DNA of 64,000 bases from Rugalucina vietnamica. Taxonomy: Eukaryota > Mollusca > Bivalvia > Lucinida > Lucinidae. Location: the NCBI GenBank assembly GCA_964017185.1, contig OZ024872.1, forward strand, positions 42,848,188 through 42,912,187. The letters are read 5' to 3'. The translations under genes and the position numbers were made by a program. The notes below the pieces were generated by a model. That model saw only the letters and a program-made list of their open reading frames with translations. It had not been told where the DNA came from and ran no database searches. Positions 1 to 9,869 of the stretch are shown here, piece after piece; the stretch's first letter is position 1; every line of letters starts with the position of its first letter.

Positions 1-1661
1 AATAATGAAAGCCCTCAATTGATACAACCTTATCATATCCTATATGTGTTTCTAGCGATAACACTATATCATAGTGCCTTATTTCAGATAGAAATAGATC
101 ATCTTCCAATTTATCATGACTGCCACCTATATTCAAACAACAAAATTTCAACTCAGTACTATTTTGAAAGTCAATTAATTTTGTCTTCATCATGTGATGG
201 TATATGCATATACAAAGCAATATTCCAGTCAAATATTTTGTTTCAAAATACTTGTATCCTTATGAATTCTTAAGAACAACAACTATTCAACAAAAACAAC
301 AAAAAAGTGAGAATGAGAAAGGAATCAAATGTGAAAAATCTAACCACAGTGAACAAGACCTGTCTACAATTATTGCTCAAAGACTTTATACAGTTTACTG
401 TCAATTATTTCCTAGTAAAATATGTGATGAAACAACAAAGATAAATTTCTTTATAAAATGAACCAGTACCAGTGTGCACTGGATCAAGTCTCAAGCTCAA
501 AATGCTGTGAATGTAAAATGTAGTCAGCACAAAAATAGTAAAATTGCCCGGGATAATTGCAGAGTACCTATAAACCTGGGGTTCCTTAAATGTAATAATT
601 AGTTTATATGTAATAATGTTATTACAAAATCCACTGATGAACACCTTTTAAGGCTTAATTTTCCAGACAATAATTTTTGAGTTTATTGAAGTGTAGCAAT
701 ATTTATTTTCCATTGAATCTGACACTTTATTTTGTTGCTAAAAAAGCTCAATATTTCAAATTCAAGCTTGATATCACTGCACGATCTGTTCTACAATTGT
801 ACCACAAATAATGTTTCTGTGGACATTTATGCTAATCATACAGCAGATTTGATCATTCATTAAGTTTAATAACTCTTGCTTCGACGTTGCCTGGACGCCA
901 TTTTTCTTTCTCAAGAAGCGTAAATGGCTATTCATTTTCTCCAAATACAAAATAAATCGTCGACATTGAGTCAGTATATATTTTTTCGTAATCCTTGTCC
1001 GGGTAAGTTTTTTTTTCAGAATACAGTTTATGGAAAAAAAATGGTATGTTCTTCAGCGCCATATAATTTCAGAATTATTAAAAATACGACGTGCCCCGGG
1101 TAGCGAAAACATAGGTTGCTATGGAAACCATTTTTATGTGCACTGCGCAAGATTTTTTGAAACATATTGTAAACACGAATCAAGCTTTATAATAATGCAT
1201 CAAATAGTGGATAAATATTGTAATAGAAAATCAGTGGCCAAAGTCTACGAACTTAAATCCCAACTGCCGCGGCAACCCTCGTGCAAGTACCCATGTATTA
1301 GGATTTATACAGGACACTTTGTGTAACATGTGTCAAATGTGCATGACTCAAATGACATTGTAGATTTTTGTTAAGAAAGGGTGAAAAATTTCATTAGAAT
1401 AGTGTTAAAATCATTCTTCAATGTGCGAATTTACCAGTGATTTAACTGGGTGCAAAAGAACACATTTATCAGGTGTATGCTTTCGTTAAAATCCTGACAC
1501 AAATATCCTATATCATAAAATACCAGCACGAAGCAGACTCTCGGGTTTCTCGCAAAATGCGACTCTTTATAAAAATATAAAAATCTCAACTTGAATTTAA
1601 TGTATTATTCATGTGTCTGACAGTCTCCATTTTTAACTCGTTCAGACCTATAGTCAAACCA
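1..1661. other. No recognisable feature
   Basis: AT-rich sequence with only short open frames, the longest 98 codons at 1030-1326 on the plus strand. That frame shows no domain, signal peptide or compositional feature I recognise. I see no RNA gene, tandem repeat or transposon terminus here. It may be intergenic or intronic. Confidence 0.5.
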
Positions 1662-4255
1662 GAGGACCATTGGTCCTGAGAACGCTCACCTGAAGCCTGA
1701 TCTTTGAGTATTAAGTCATAATGAAATGACCTTGACCTTGAATACTCACACACCTTTATTGACTTCATAAGTTGTCTGCATCTGCAAAGTTTCAGGTCTC
1801 AGGCTGCAATAGTTTCCAAACCCAGTGATTTCTGAGAAAACCATAATTTTAATTTTGATATTTAAATGACCTTAGGCCAAGGTCAAGACATGACCTTGGC
1901 CTTCATTAATTACTTACCTTCATTGACTCCATTAGTTGTCTGCATCTAGCAACTTTCAGGTCTCAGGCTGCAACAGTTTGTTTTCGCCTTTTCCCATAAT
2001 TAGCCTATGTTTCCAAAATTGACCTTGCCGTAAAATAGGTCAAGGTCATCATAGGGTCATCATTTCAACAAACTATAATGGGCTGGAGTCCCAAATGCTA
2101 CATACCAAGTTTCATGAAAATTGGCCTGCCGGTTCTGGAGAAGAAGATTTTTGAAACGTTTTAACCATATATGGGCGTGGCGGCCATCTTGGTCATGTGA
2201 CCTGGATTTCGCGATCAAACTTTCGTCTCCCCTACCCATGGATGCTCCACATAAAATTTCACTTTGATTTGCCAAGCAGTTTCAGAGAAGAAGATCTTTG
2301 AAAAGTGTGTATGGACAACAGACTGGCCAAGGTCAAGAGATGACCTTGACCTATATTAATCACATACCTTCATCTACTCCATTAGTTGTTTGCATCTACC
2401 ACTTTTCAGGCCTCAGGCTGCAATAGTTTTCAAAAAATCCATAGTTTTCACTTTTTCCCATGTAAAAGCCTATGTTTCCAAATTTGACCTTGCCGTAAAA
2501 TAGGTCAAGGTCATCCAAGGGTCATCATTTTATCAAACTATGATGGGCTGAGGTCCTTGATGCTACATACCAAGTTTCGTGGAAATCGGCCCATCGGTTC
2601 TGGAGAAGAAGATTTTTGAGTGGTTTTTACCATATATGGGCGTGGCGGCCATCTTGGTCATGTGACCTGGATTTCGCGATCAAACTTTCGTCTCCCCTAC
2701 CCATGGATGCTCCACATAAAATTTCACTTTGATTGGTCAAGCAGTTTCAGAGAAGAAGATCTTTGAAAAGTGTGTATGGACAACAGACTGGCCAAGGTCA
2801 AGAGATGACCTTGACCTATATTAATCACATACCTTCATCTACTTCATTAGTTGTTTGCATCTACCACTTTTCAGGCCTCAGGCTGCAATAGTTTTCAAAA
2901 AATCCATAGTTTTCACTTTTTCCCATATAAAAGCCTATGTTTCCAAATTTGATCTTGCCGTAAAATAGGTCAAGGTCATCCAAGGGTCATCATTTTATCA
3001 AACTATGATGGGCTGAGGTCCTTGATGCTACATACCAAGTTTCGTGGAAATCGGCCCACCGGTTCTGGAAAAGAAGATTTTGAGTGATTTTTACCATATA
3101 TGGGCGTGGCGGCCATCTTGGTCATGTGACCTAGATTTCGGGATCAAACTTTCGTCTCCCCTACCCATGGATGCTCCACATAAAATTTCACTTTGATTGG
3201 CCGCGCAGTTTCAGAGAAGAAGATCTTTGTAAAGTGTGTATGGACAACAGACTGAACAAGGTCAAGAGATGACCTTGACCTATACTAATCATATACCTTC
3301 ATCTACTCCATTAGTTGTTTGCATCTACCACTTTTCAGGCCTCAGGCTGCAATAGTTTTCAAAAAATCCATAGTTTTCACTTTTTCCCATGTAAAAGCCT
3401 ATGTTTCCAAATTTGACCTTGCCGTAAAATAGGTCAAGGTCATCCAAGGGTCATCATTTTATCAAACTATGATGGGCTGAGGTCCTTGATGCTACATACC
3501 AAGTTTCGTGGAAATCGGCCCATCGGTTCTGGAGAAGAAGATTTTTGAGTGGTTTTTACCATATATGGGCGTGGCGGCCATCTTGGTCATGTGACCTGGA
3601 TTTCGCGATCAAACTTTCGTCTCCCCTACCCATGGATGCTCCACATAAAATTTCACTTTGATTGGTCAAGCAGTTTCAGAGAAGAAGATCTTTGAAAAGT
3701 GTGTATGGACAACAGACTGGCCAAGGTCAAGAGATGACCTTGACCTATATTAATCACATACCTTCATCTACTTCATTAGTTGTTTGCATCTACCACTTTT
3801 CAGGCCTCAGGCTGCAATAGTTTTCAAAAAATCCATAGTTTTCACTTTTTCCCATATAAAAGCCTATGTTTCCAAATTTGATCTTGCCGTAAAATAGGTC
3901 AAGGTCATCCAAGGGTCATCATTTTATCAAACTATGATGGGCTGAAGTCCCCGATGCTACATACCAAGTTTCGTGAAAATCGGCCCACCGGTTCTGGAGA
4001 TTCTGAAGAAGATTTTTGAAGGGTTTTTACCATATATGGGCGTGGCGGCTATCTTGGTCATGTGACCTAGATTTCGCGATCAAACTTGAAATGCCACTAC
4101 CCAAGGAGGCTCCACATAAAATTTCAACTAGATCGGCCAAGCGGTTTTAGAGAAGATCTTTGAAATTGTGGACGACGGACGGACGGACGGACGCCGGTTC
4201 ATGGCCATCCTATAAGCTCACCTTGTGAGCCTTTGGCTCAGGTCAGGTGAGCTAA
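1662..4255 (+). mobile_element. Non-autonomous bivalve-type repeat element (Helentron/HINE-like)
   Basis: The left end has a short palindrome (GGACCATTGGTCC) followed by CGCTCACCTGAAG. The right end has a (GACG)n tract, then a hairpin with the stem AGCTCACCT and a GGTGAGCTAA tail. The near-inverted CTCACCTGAG/CTCAGGTGAG motifs at the two ends, internal tandem repeats, a microsatellite and a 3' hairpin together resemble the layout described for non-autonomous Helentrons (HINEs). No protein-coding capacity is seen. The class is inference; related copies later in the window define the ends well. Confidence 0.65.
1890..4160 (+). repeat. Tandem array of ~465-bp units inside the repeat element
   Basis: The motif TGACCTTGACCT recurs at 2341, 2806, 3270 and 3735 (spacings 465, 464, 465), with an older copy at 1891 and a diverged final unit. 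Each unit contains a CATATATGGGCGTGGCGGCC block, a TAGGTCAAGGTCATC block and an AAGGTCA-N5-TGACCTT inverted pair. Neighbouring units are highly similar, so the amplification is fairly recent. Confidence 0.85.
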
Positions 4256-4473
4256 TAATGGTTTGTTTGGGGTGAACAAAGGACTCGAAAGCAAAAACGT
4301 TTCGTCTGATAACCCCACTGGTCAATCGGAGAACCTGGCCTGTGCATGTAAGATAGTTTACGGTTTTTTATTGACACTCCCTGGACATTCGATTTCTATG
4401 TTCGCCTGTACCCCGTTCGAACCCGCGTTGATAATATGACCTGAAAGAGCTTCATGATTACTTAATTGATCAA

Positions 4474-4475
<2 letters not shown>

Positions 4476-4525
<50 letters not shown>
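4476..4525. repeat. (CA)25 microsatellite
   Basis: Uninterrupted CA dinucleotide run of 50 bp. An antisense open frame across it only encodes a Val-Cys run and is not a gene. Confidence 0.98.
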
Positions 4526-4526
<1 letters not shown>

Positions 4527-4750
4527 CTTAGCCAAAGCAAGTTAGTTTCACCAGAATATAATGCTAGCTTTTGTGTCTGCAGAAAATAAACATGTAACAG
4601 CATTTTTATGGGTAAAATCGATGGACTATGGAGTTCATAAGGAAGAAATGCAAGTAACATAATTTGTCCCCAATGTTTTGTTTGTTTGATTTGTGGCTAA
4701 AGCGTCCCAATCAACAACAACGGCCATATCGGGACATTGCCTCAAATTTT

Positions 4751-4758
4751 ATGGGACT
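4751..4758. repeat. Target-site duplication, left copy (ATGGGACT)
   Basis: ATGGGACT here is repeated exactly at 6079-6086, on the outer sides of the two inverted G/C-run termini. An 8-bp duplication is typical of the hAT superfamily. Confidence 0.75.
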
Positions 4759-4983
4759 CTCGGGGGGGGGGGGGGGCACTCCCTGGTAAGCAGTGTACCG
4801 ATGCGTGATCAAAGGATTGTTGAACATACCCTAAACAGTGTGATCGACATTTAAAATTTGACCCCCCTTTTCACTGTGTTTGCTTTAAAATGTGACCCTT
4901 TCCACTGTGTCCCGTCAAAAAGTACCCCTTTCCACTGTAGTCAACTAAAACACTGGAATGCAATAATTCTTTTATAACCACGT

Positions 4984-5136
4984 GAAGATGCTATATGTGT
5001 AATATGCAAACAATCTGCCTGATGGCTTCAGAGAAGTAATTTTAAAATATAGACAGACTACAGTAACGGAAGATGGATGCCAGGTACCTGCCTATCCTAT
5101 AAGATCACCTTTGAGACTTTGGCTCTGTTGGGTTAA
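4984..5136 (+). repeat. Diverged 3' fragment of the HINE-like repeat family
   Basis: The sequence from GAAGATGCTATATGTG through CCTATAAGATCACCTTTGAG and TTGGCTCTG parallels the 3' ends near 54.81-54.96 kb and 58.72-58.88 kb, but is degraded. It is an old truncated copy within the G-run transposon. Confidence 0.6.
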
Positions 5137-5303
5137 AATGCTTAAAAATGTGGAACTGATATGATCATAAACAAACATTTGGTCATGCACATGAAATAGC
5201 TAAAGTTACAAATAGGCAATATATAGGTACAATAAGAAAAGATGGTAAACCTTAAAATGCACATACAAAAGAAATTGTCATCACTGAAACGAGAAACAGA
5301 CTA

Positions 5304-5343
5304 ACCACAGAGGAAGTATCGCCTTGGAACTGTCAGTAATAAA
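5304..5343 (+). repeat. Fragment of a dispersed repeat shared with 48.7 and 60.7 kb
   Basis: AACCACAGAGGAAGTATCGC followed by CTTGGAACTGTCAGTAATA matches the right ends of the ~300-bp repeats at 48683-48977 and 60651-60950. Only the right end is clearly preserved here. Confidence 0.55.
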
Positions 5344-5445
5344 GTATTTGGGGTTTAAATTGTTTCAGGGCTTTCAAGCTTTGCCCTCAGCATCTGAATT
5401 TGTTCAAATGTACACAGAAAATTGACACAAATATATATGAAATAA

Positions 5446-5613
5446 TGGTTGGTTGGTTGGTTGGTTGGTTAATTTTTTTTTTTGTCCCACTAAACAGCTA
5501 AGGTAATATGGCGATAGGAAATTAGTTTAAGTCTTGTACGAAAAACTGGAGAAGCCTGGAATTGACCCCTGGTTTACAAGGCAAGCAGCTTTCCCACTAC
5601 ACCACTAGGCTTC
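5446..5613 (-). mobile_element. tRNA-derived SINE (tRNA-Thr-like head), (AACC)n tail
   Basis: On the minus strand the copy starts GAAGCCTAGTGGTGTAGTGG (A-box-like), continues through TTGTAAACC (an anticodon-arm-like segment, TGT) to GGGGTCAATTCC (B-box-like), and ends in a short A-rich region plus a GGTT/AACC tetranucleotide tail at 5447-5470. The layout is that of a polymerase III SINE. The tRNA-Thr ancestry is tentative. Confidence 0.75.
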
Positions 5614-6086
5614 TATACATACTTGAAATAAATCTTGATATAGTAGATAAATACCAAGCACTTACATATAGCAAGCATTATGGAGAGCAGGGTACAAAAG
5701 ACAAGATTTAATACAAGCCATTTTCATTTGTATGAACTACTCAATTAGCAGAAACAATAATTTCTATTGAAGCAACACACATTGTTGAACAGAAAGGGAA
5801 AATCATATCTTATCCCTTAGGTTTTAGACATTTTAGTCATTTCGGCCCAAAACATATCGGCCAAGGACGCCTCGGTCCACCCCTTTTCACAGCGTTTTAG
5901 CAGAATTGTAAAAAACATACCCTTTTTCCACAAAAACGACATTTTGCCTACCCTAAATGATGTCAGCGCTGCGCACTGCCCTTCTTGAAAAAAAAAAGTA
6001 CCCTTTCTCATCGTTTTTTTTGATCACGCATCGGTACACTGCTTACCAGGGAGTGCCCCCCTCCCCCCCCCCCCCGGGATGGGACT

Positions 6087-6538
6087 TCTACCCAACATTG
6101 GGATGGCATGACACCCAAAATGCGTTTGAAAATATAATAATCCAAGTAAGGCTTGTTTGTATGGATTGAACCACTTTTCCAGGGCAGGCTCAGACCTTCT
6201 GGGCGGTTAACCAGCTATCAGACGGTCAGTCAGAAGTTTATAAAGCTTTGTCTGGAGACACAAGCAGCCCATCTATTTCTCACAGCCCAATGGGCGGGGG
6301 CTGGCTCGAACATAAAAACAATGGAAATTTGTCAGATTATCAATTTCTGAATTTCTTACAAACATGAAAGCAAACTGTAGCACCAAAACAATATGAAACA
6401 AGGTAAGACACATAAAACATCTAGATTGGTTGACAATATGGCCAATATGATGCTGATGGGACTGGAAGTGATCAGGCGATGCCATAAAACTGGCTTATCA
6501 TTATATATGAAATAAATTTGCTCCATGAGGGAAACGTA
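6087..6538. other. 3' flank of the split PPT gene; nothing else recognised
   Basis: Sequence between the G-run transposon and the PPT stop codon, probably including its 3' untranslated region on the minus strand. I find no AATAAA in the minus-strand sense. TATAAA near 6240 is the only weak poly(A)-signal candidate. Confidence 0.4.
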
Positions 6539-7320
6539 TCAGAAGGATTCCCATGTATAAGAGCTTAGTGGTTTTAGTATGCGCCGTTTTATTTTCGGAA
6601 ATATCAACTGTTCCGTGCTGTTGAAATATCCGAGAACTTTCGGCAGTTTGTTGTCCAGTCTGTGTAACATTTCTGTCGCCATATAAACGGCTTCCTGGCC
6701 TGTTTTTGCTATCATTACATTTTCTAAATTTTGAGCAAATGTGATGTAATGATTACTGATCTTTTTCGTTTTGGAATCAATGATCACGTGAGGGATATTC
6801 AGCAATATACACATGATGTGTCCATGGAGACGGTCGGTGATAACAACGCGCCCGCGCTGCAGGAACGTAAATCCGTTGTGCGTCATCAAGAACTGATTCT
6901 CCATGACGTCACCAGTATGTGTGAACCAATGAACCCAGTCTAGAACGGACATCCGGATTCCTTTTGGCGCATGCGGAACTTTGATATCCGGTGTCTCGTG
7001 ATCTTTCCGCCTGATCCAAACTATATCGTGAGTGGGCGCCATTGTTCGAGCGACGGAACCGATTTGATAAGCCATGTCCGGAACCAAAAGAGAGCGCGTG
7101 TTGGGAAATAGTTCCCTCGCTCTGTAGAGGGACAGTGTGTCCCGGAATAACAGCGTCAAACGCGGATGTGAACTGTAAGCTCGTTTACAGTATTCAAGAT
7201 TATACCAACTTTCAGGTGCTGGTCTTTGATAAATACTTTGTGGAAACAAAATAATTTTGAATTTTCTGAAATATTTTATCACCATTGCGCGTGCACTATC
7301 TTTGTTATGCCATTGGGACA
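6539..7320 (-). pseudogene. Polysaccharide pyruvyl transferase, C-terminal part (codons 188-447) of an insertion-split gene
   Basis: Encodes the C-terminal 260 residues of a PPT-family protein (PF04230-type), beginning MSQWHNKD, directly after the GGGD motif encoded 39.9 kb away. Visible family features, numbered on the rejoined protein, are FPQSIY (213-218), a WIRRKDHETPD segment, the hallmark TDRLHGHI with its conserved Arg/His (about 349-356), and a downstream IDSKTKKISNHY segment. Family members move pyruvate from phosphoenolpyruvate onto hexoses as ketals; an animal copy with an N-terminal anchor would act in the Golgi. Upstream on the minus strand the frame reads LHIHGG after a TAA inside the inserted repeat, so this part has no natural start. 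The methionine at 7321 is an internal codon. Apart from the insertion I see no stop or frameshift. Identity is strong; whether any functional allele exists is unknown. Confidence 0.88.
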
Positions 7321-7330
7321 TGTCCCCACC
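7321..7330. repeat. Target-site duplication, left copy (TGTCCCCACC)
   Basis: TGTCCCCACC is repeated exactly at 47217-47226. Collapsing the two copies rejoins the PPT reading frame as ...LQGGGDMSQWHN. The true duplication may be 9 or 10 bp, because one edge base could be coincidental. Such lengths fit Mutator/Phantom-type and foldback elements. Confidence 0.88.
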
Positions 7331-7427
7331 ATGGATGTGAAGTTAGCAGTACTTGCAGTACTGCAGTAATACTGCGGCATTAGAGCAGCAGCACCAGCAG
7401 TATTACACATTCGGACAAAAATTACGC
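7331..7427 (+). repeat. Terminal inverted repeat, left
   Basis: Matches the reverse complement of 47121-47216 with few differences, apart from the outermost ~6 bases. It starts (ATGGAT)GTGAAGTTAGCAG and is rich in repeated GCAGTACT and TACTGCAG words, which could be transposase-binding subrepeats. A second, shorter copy of the tip (GTGAAGTTAGCAGTACTGCA) sits just inside at 7446-7473. Confidence 0.9.
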
Positions 7428-7493
7428 TTCAAAGTCAGTCTAAGCGTGAAGTTAGCAGTACTGCAGCATTAGCCTTACAACACAAAGCCGATT

Positions 7494-7551
7494 GAACTAA
7501 TACGTTTTACTAATTTTGATATATTCAATTCAAAATGATAAACAAAACTAA
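7494..7551 (+). repeat. Inner inverted-repeat segment joining terminus to array, left
   Basis: Contains TTTTGATATATTCAATTCAA and AACAAAACTAAGG. It is similar in inverted form to 46238-46300, immediately outside the other array end. The terminal repeats therefore run into the arrays at the same monomer phase on both sides. Confidence 0.7.
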
Positions 7552-9869
7552 GGGAGGGGGTGCAATGACGTCCAAACCGTGTTTGACCCCCGATGTTACC
7601 ACACCAGAGGCTTAACCTTCTTACCAAACCATGATGTGATTGTTGGTATGGTAACACTCTTTTACTTGCGTAGGGTCGGTATACCGGGATAACCCTTGTT
7701 CTCGAGAAAAAAGTGGTATACCTATGTTATACACGCTAAATAAGTGCATATACCGACTTTTGAGCAACAACAAATACTGAAAGTCATGGGCTTAACCTTC
7801 TGGTTTCATCCTTTTTATAATATCGAGTGATCCCCCGGGGATGGAACCAGGTATGTGTGTATACCGGGATAACTCTCGTTCTCGAGAAATAGGGGGTCAA
7901 AATAGGGGGGGTGCAATGAGGTCGGAACCGGTTTTTGACCCCCGATGTTACCACCCAGAGGCTTAACCTTTTGACCAGACCCTGATGTGAATGTTGGTAT
8001 GGTAACACTCTTTCACTTGCGTGGGGTCGGTATACCGGGATAACTCTTGTTCTCGAGAAAAAGTGGTATACCTATGCTATACACGCTAAATAAGTGCATA
8101 TACCGACTTTTGAGCAGCAACAAATAATGAAAGTCATGGGCTTAACCTTCTGGTTCTATCTTTTTTATGATATCGAGTGATCCCCCGGGGATGGAACCAG
8201 GTAGGTGTGTATACCGAGATAACTCTCGTTCTCGAGAAATAGGGGGGTGAAAATAGGGGGGGGGTGCAATGAGGTCGAAACCGGTTTTTGGCCCCCGATG
8301 TTACCACCCAGAGGCTTAACCTTTTGACCAGACCCTGATGTGATTGTTGGTATGGTAACACTCTTTCACTTGCGTGGGGTCGGTATACCGGGATAACTCT
8401 TGTTCTCGAGAAAAAGTGGTATACCAATGCTATACACGCTAAATAAGTGCATATACCGACTTTTTAGCTGCAACAAATAATGAAAGTCATGGGCTTAACC
8501 TTCTGGTTATATCCTTTTTATGATATCGAGTGATCCCCCGGGGATGGAACCAGGTAGGTGTGTATACCGGGATAACTCTCGTTCTCGAGAAATAGGGGTG
8601 TCAAAATAGGGGGGGGGGTGCAATGAGGTCGAAACCAGTTTTTGACCCCCGATGTTACCACCCAGAGGCTTAACCTTTTGACCAGACCCTGATGTGATTG
8701 TTGGTATGGTAACACTCTTTTACTTGCGTGGGGTCGGTATACCGGGATAACTCTTGTTCTCGAGAAAAAGTGGTATACCTATGTTATACACGCTAAATAA
8801 GTGCATATACCGACTTTTGAGCAACAACAAATACTGAAAGTCATGAGCTTAACCTTCTGGTTTCATCCTTTTTATAATATCGAGTGATCCCCGGGGATGG
8901 AACCAGGTAGGTGTGTATACCAGGATAACTCTCGTTCTCGAGAAATAGGGGGGTCAAAATAGGGGGGTGGGTGCGATGAGGTCGGAACCGGTTTTTGACC
9001 CCCGATGTTACCACCCAGAGGTTTAAACCTTTTGACCAGACCCTGATGTGATTGTTGGTATGGTAACACTCTTTCCCTTGCGTGGGGTCGATATACCGGG
9101 ATAACTCTTGTTCTCGAGAAAAAGTGGTATACCTATCCTATACACGCTAAATAAGTGCATATACCGACTTTTGAGCAGCAACAAATAATGAAAGTCATGG
9201 GCTTAACCTTCTGGTTATATCCTTTTTATAATATCGAGTGATCCCCCGGGGATGGAACTAGGTACGTGTGTATACCGAGATAACTCTCGTTCTCGAGAAA
9301 TAGGGGGGTCAAAATAGGCGGGGGGGTGCAATGAGGTCGAAACCGGTTTTTGACCCCCGATGTTACCACCCAGAGGCTTAACCTTTTGACCAGACCCTGA
9401 TGTGATTGTTGGTATGGTAACACTCTTTCACTTGCGTGGGGTCGGTATACCGGGATAACTCTTGTTCTCGAGAAAAAGTGGTATACCTATGTTATACACG
9501 CTAAATAAGTGCATATACCGACTTTTGAGCAACAACAAATACTGAAAGTCATGGGCTTAACCTTCTGGTTTCATCCTTTTTATAATATCGAGTGATCCCC
9601 CGGGGATGGAACCAGGTAGGTGTGTATACCGGGATAACTCTCGTTCTCGAGAAATAGGGGTGTCAAAATAGGGGGGGGGTGCAATGAGGTCGAAACCAGT
9701 TTTTGACCCCCGATGTTACCACCCAGAGGCTTAACCTTTTGACCAGACCCTGATGTGATTGTTGGTATGGTAACACTCTTTCACTTGCGTGGGGTCGGTA
9801 TACCGGGATAACTCTTGTTCTCGAGAAAAAGTGGTATACCTATGTTATACACGCTAAATAAGTGCATAT

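Larger units (their letters stand above)
4759..6078. mobile_element. hAT-like non-autonomous transposon with G-run termini
   Basis: The left end (a G run, then GCACTCCCTGGTAAGCAGTG and CGATGCGTGATCAAA) is repeated in inverted form at 6018-6078. The terminal inverted repeat is about 55 bp, including a length-variable homopolymer. The 8-bp direct repeat ATGGGACT flanks both ends. There is no transposase. The interior holds a SINE (5446-5613) and two older repeat fragments, so it is a nested element. The hAT assignment rests only on duplication length. Confidence 0.75.

Noticed and set aside
4358-4660. 100-codon minus-strand frame
   Set aside because: It crosses the CA microsatellite and encodes a Val-Cys run, with no recognised domain on either side.
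6731-7254. Two 70-codon plus-strand frames
   Set aside because: They are antisense shadows of the PPT coding sequence.
7925-7945. Polymerase III B box and terminator in each monomer (GGTCGAAACC followed by TTTTT)
   Set aside because: It lacks one base of the B-box consensus and no A-box-like sequence lies at a suitable distance upstream.
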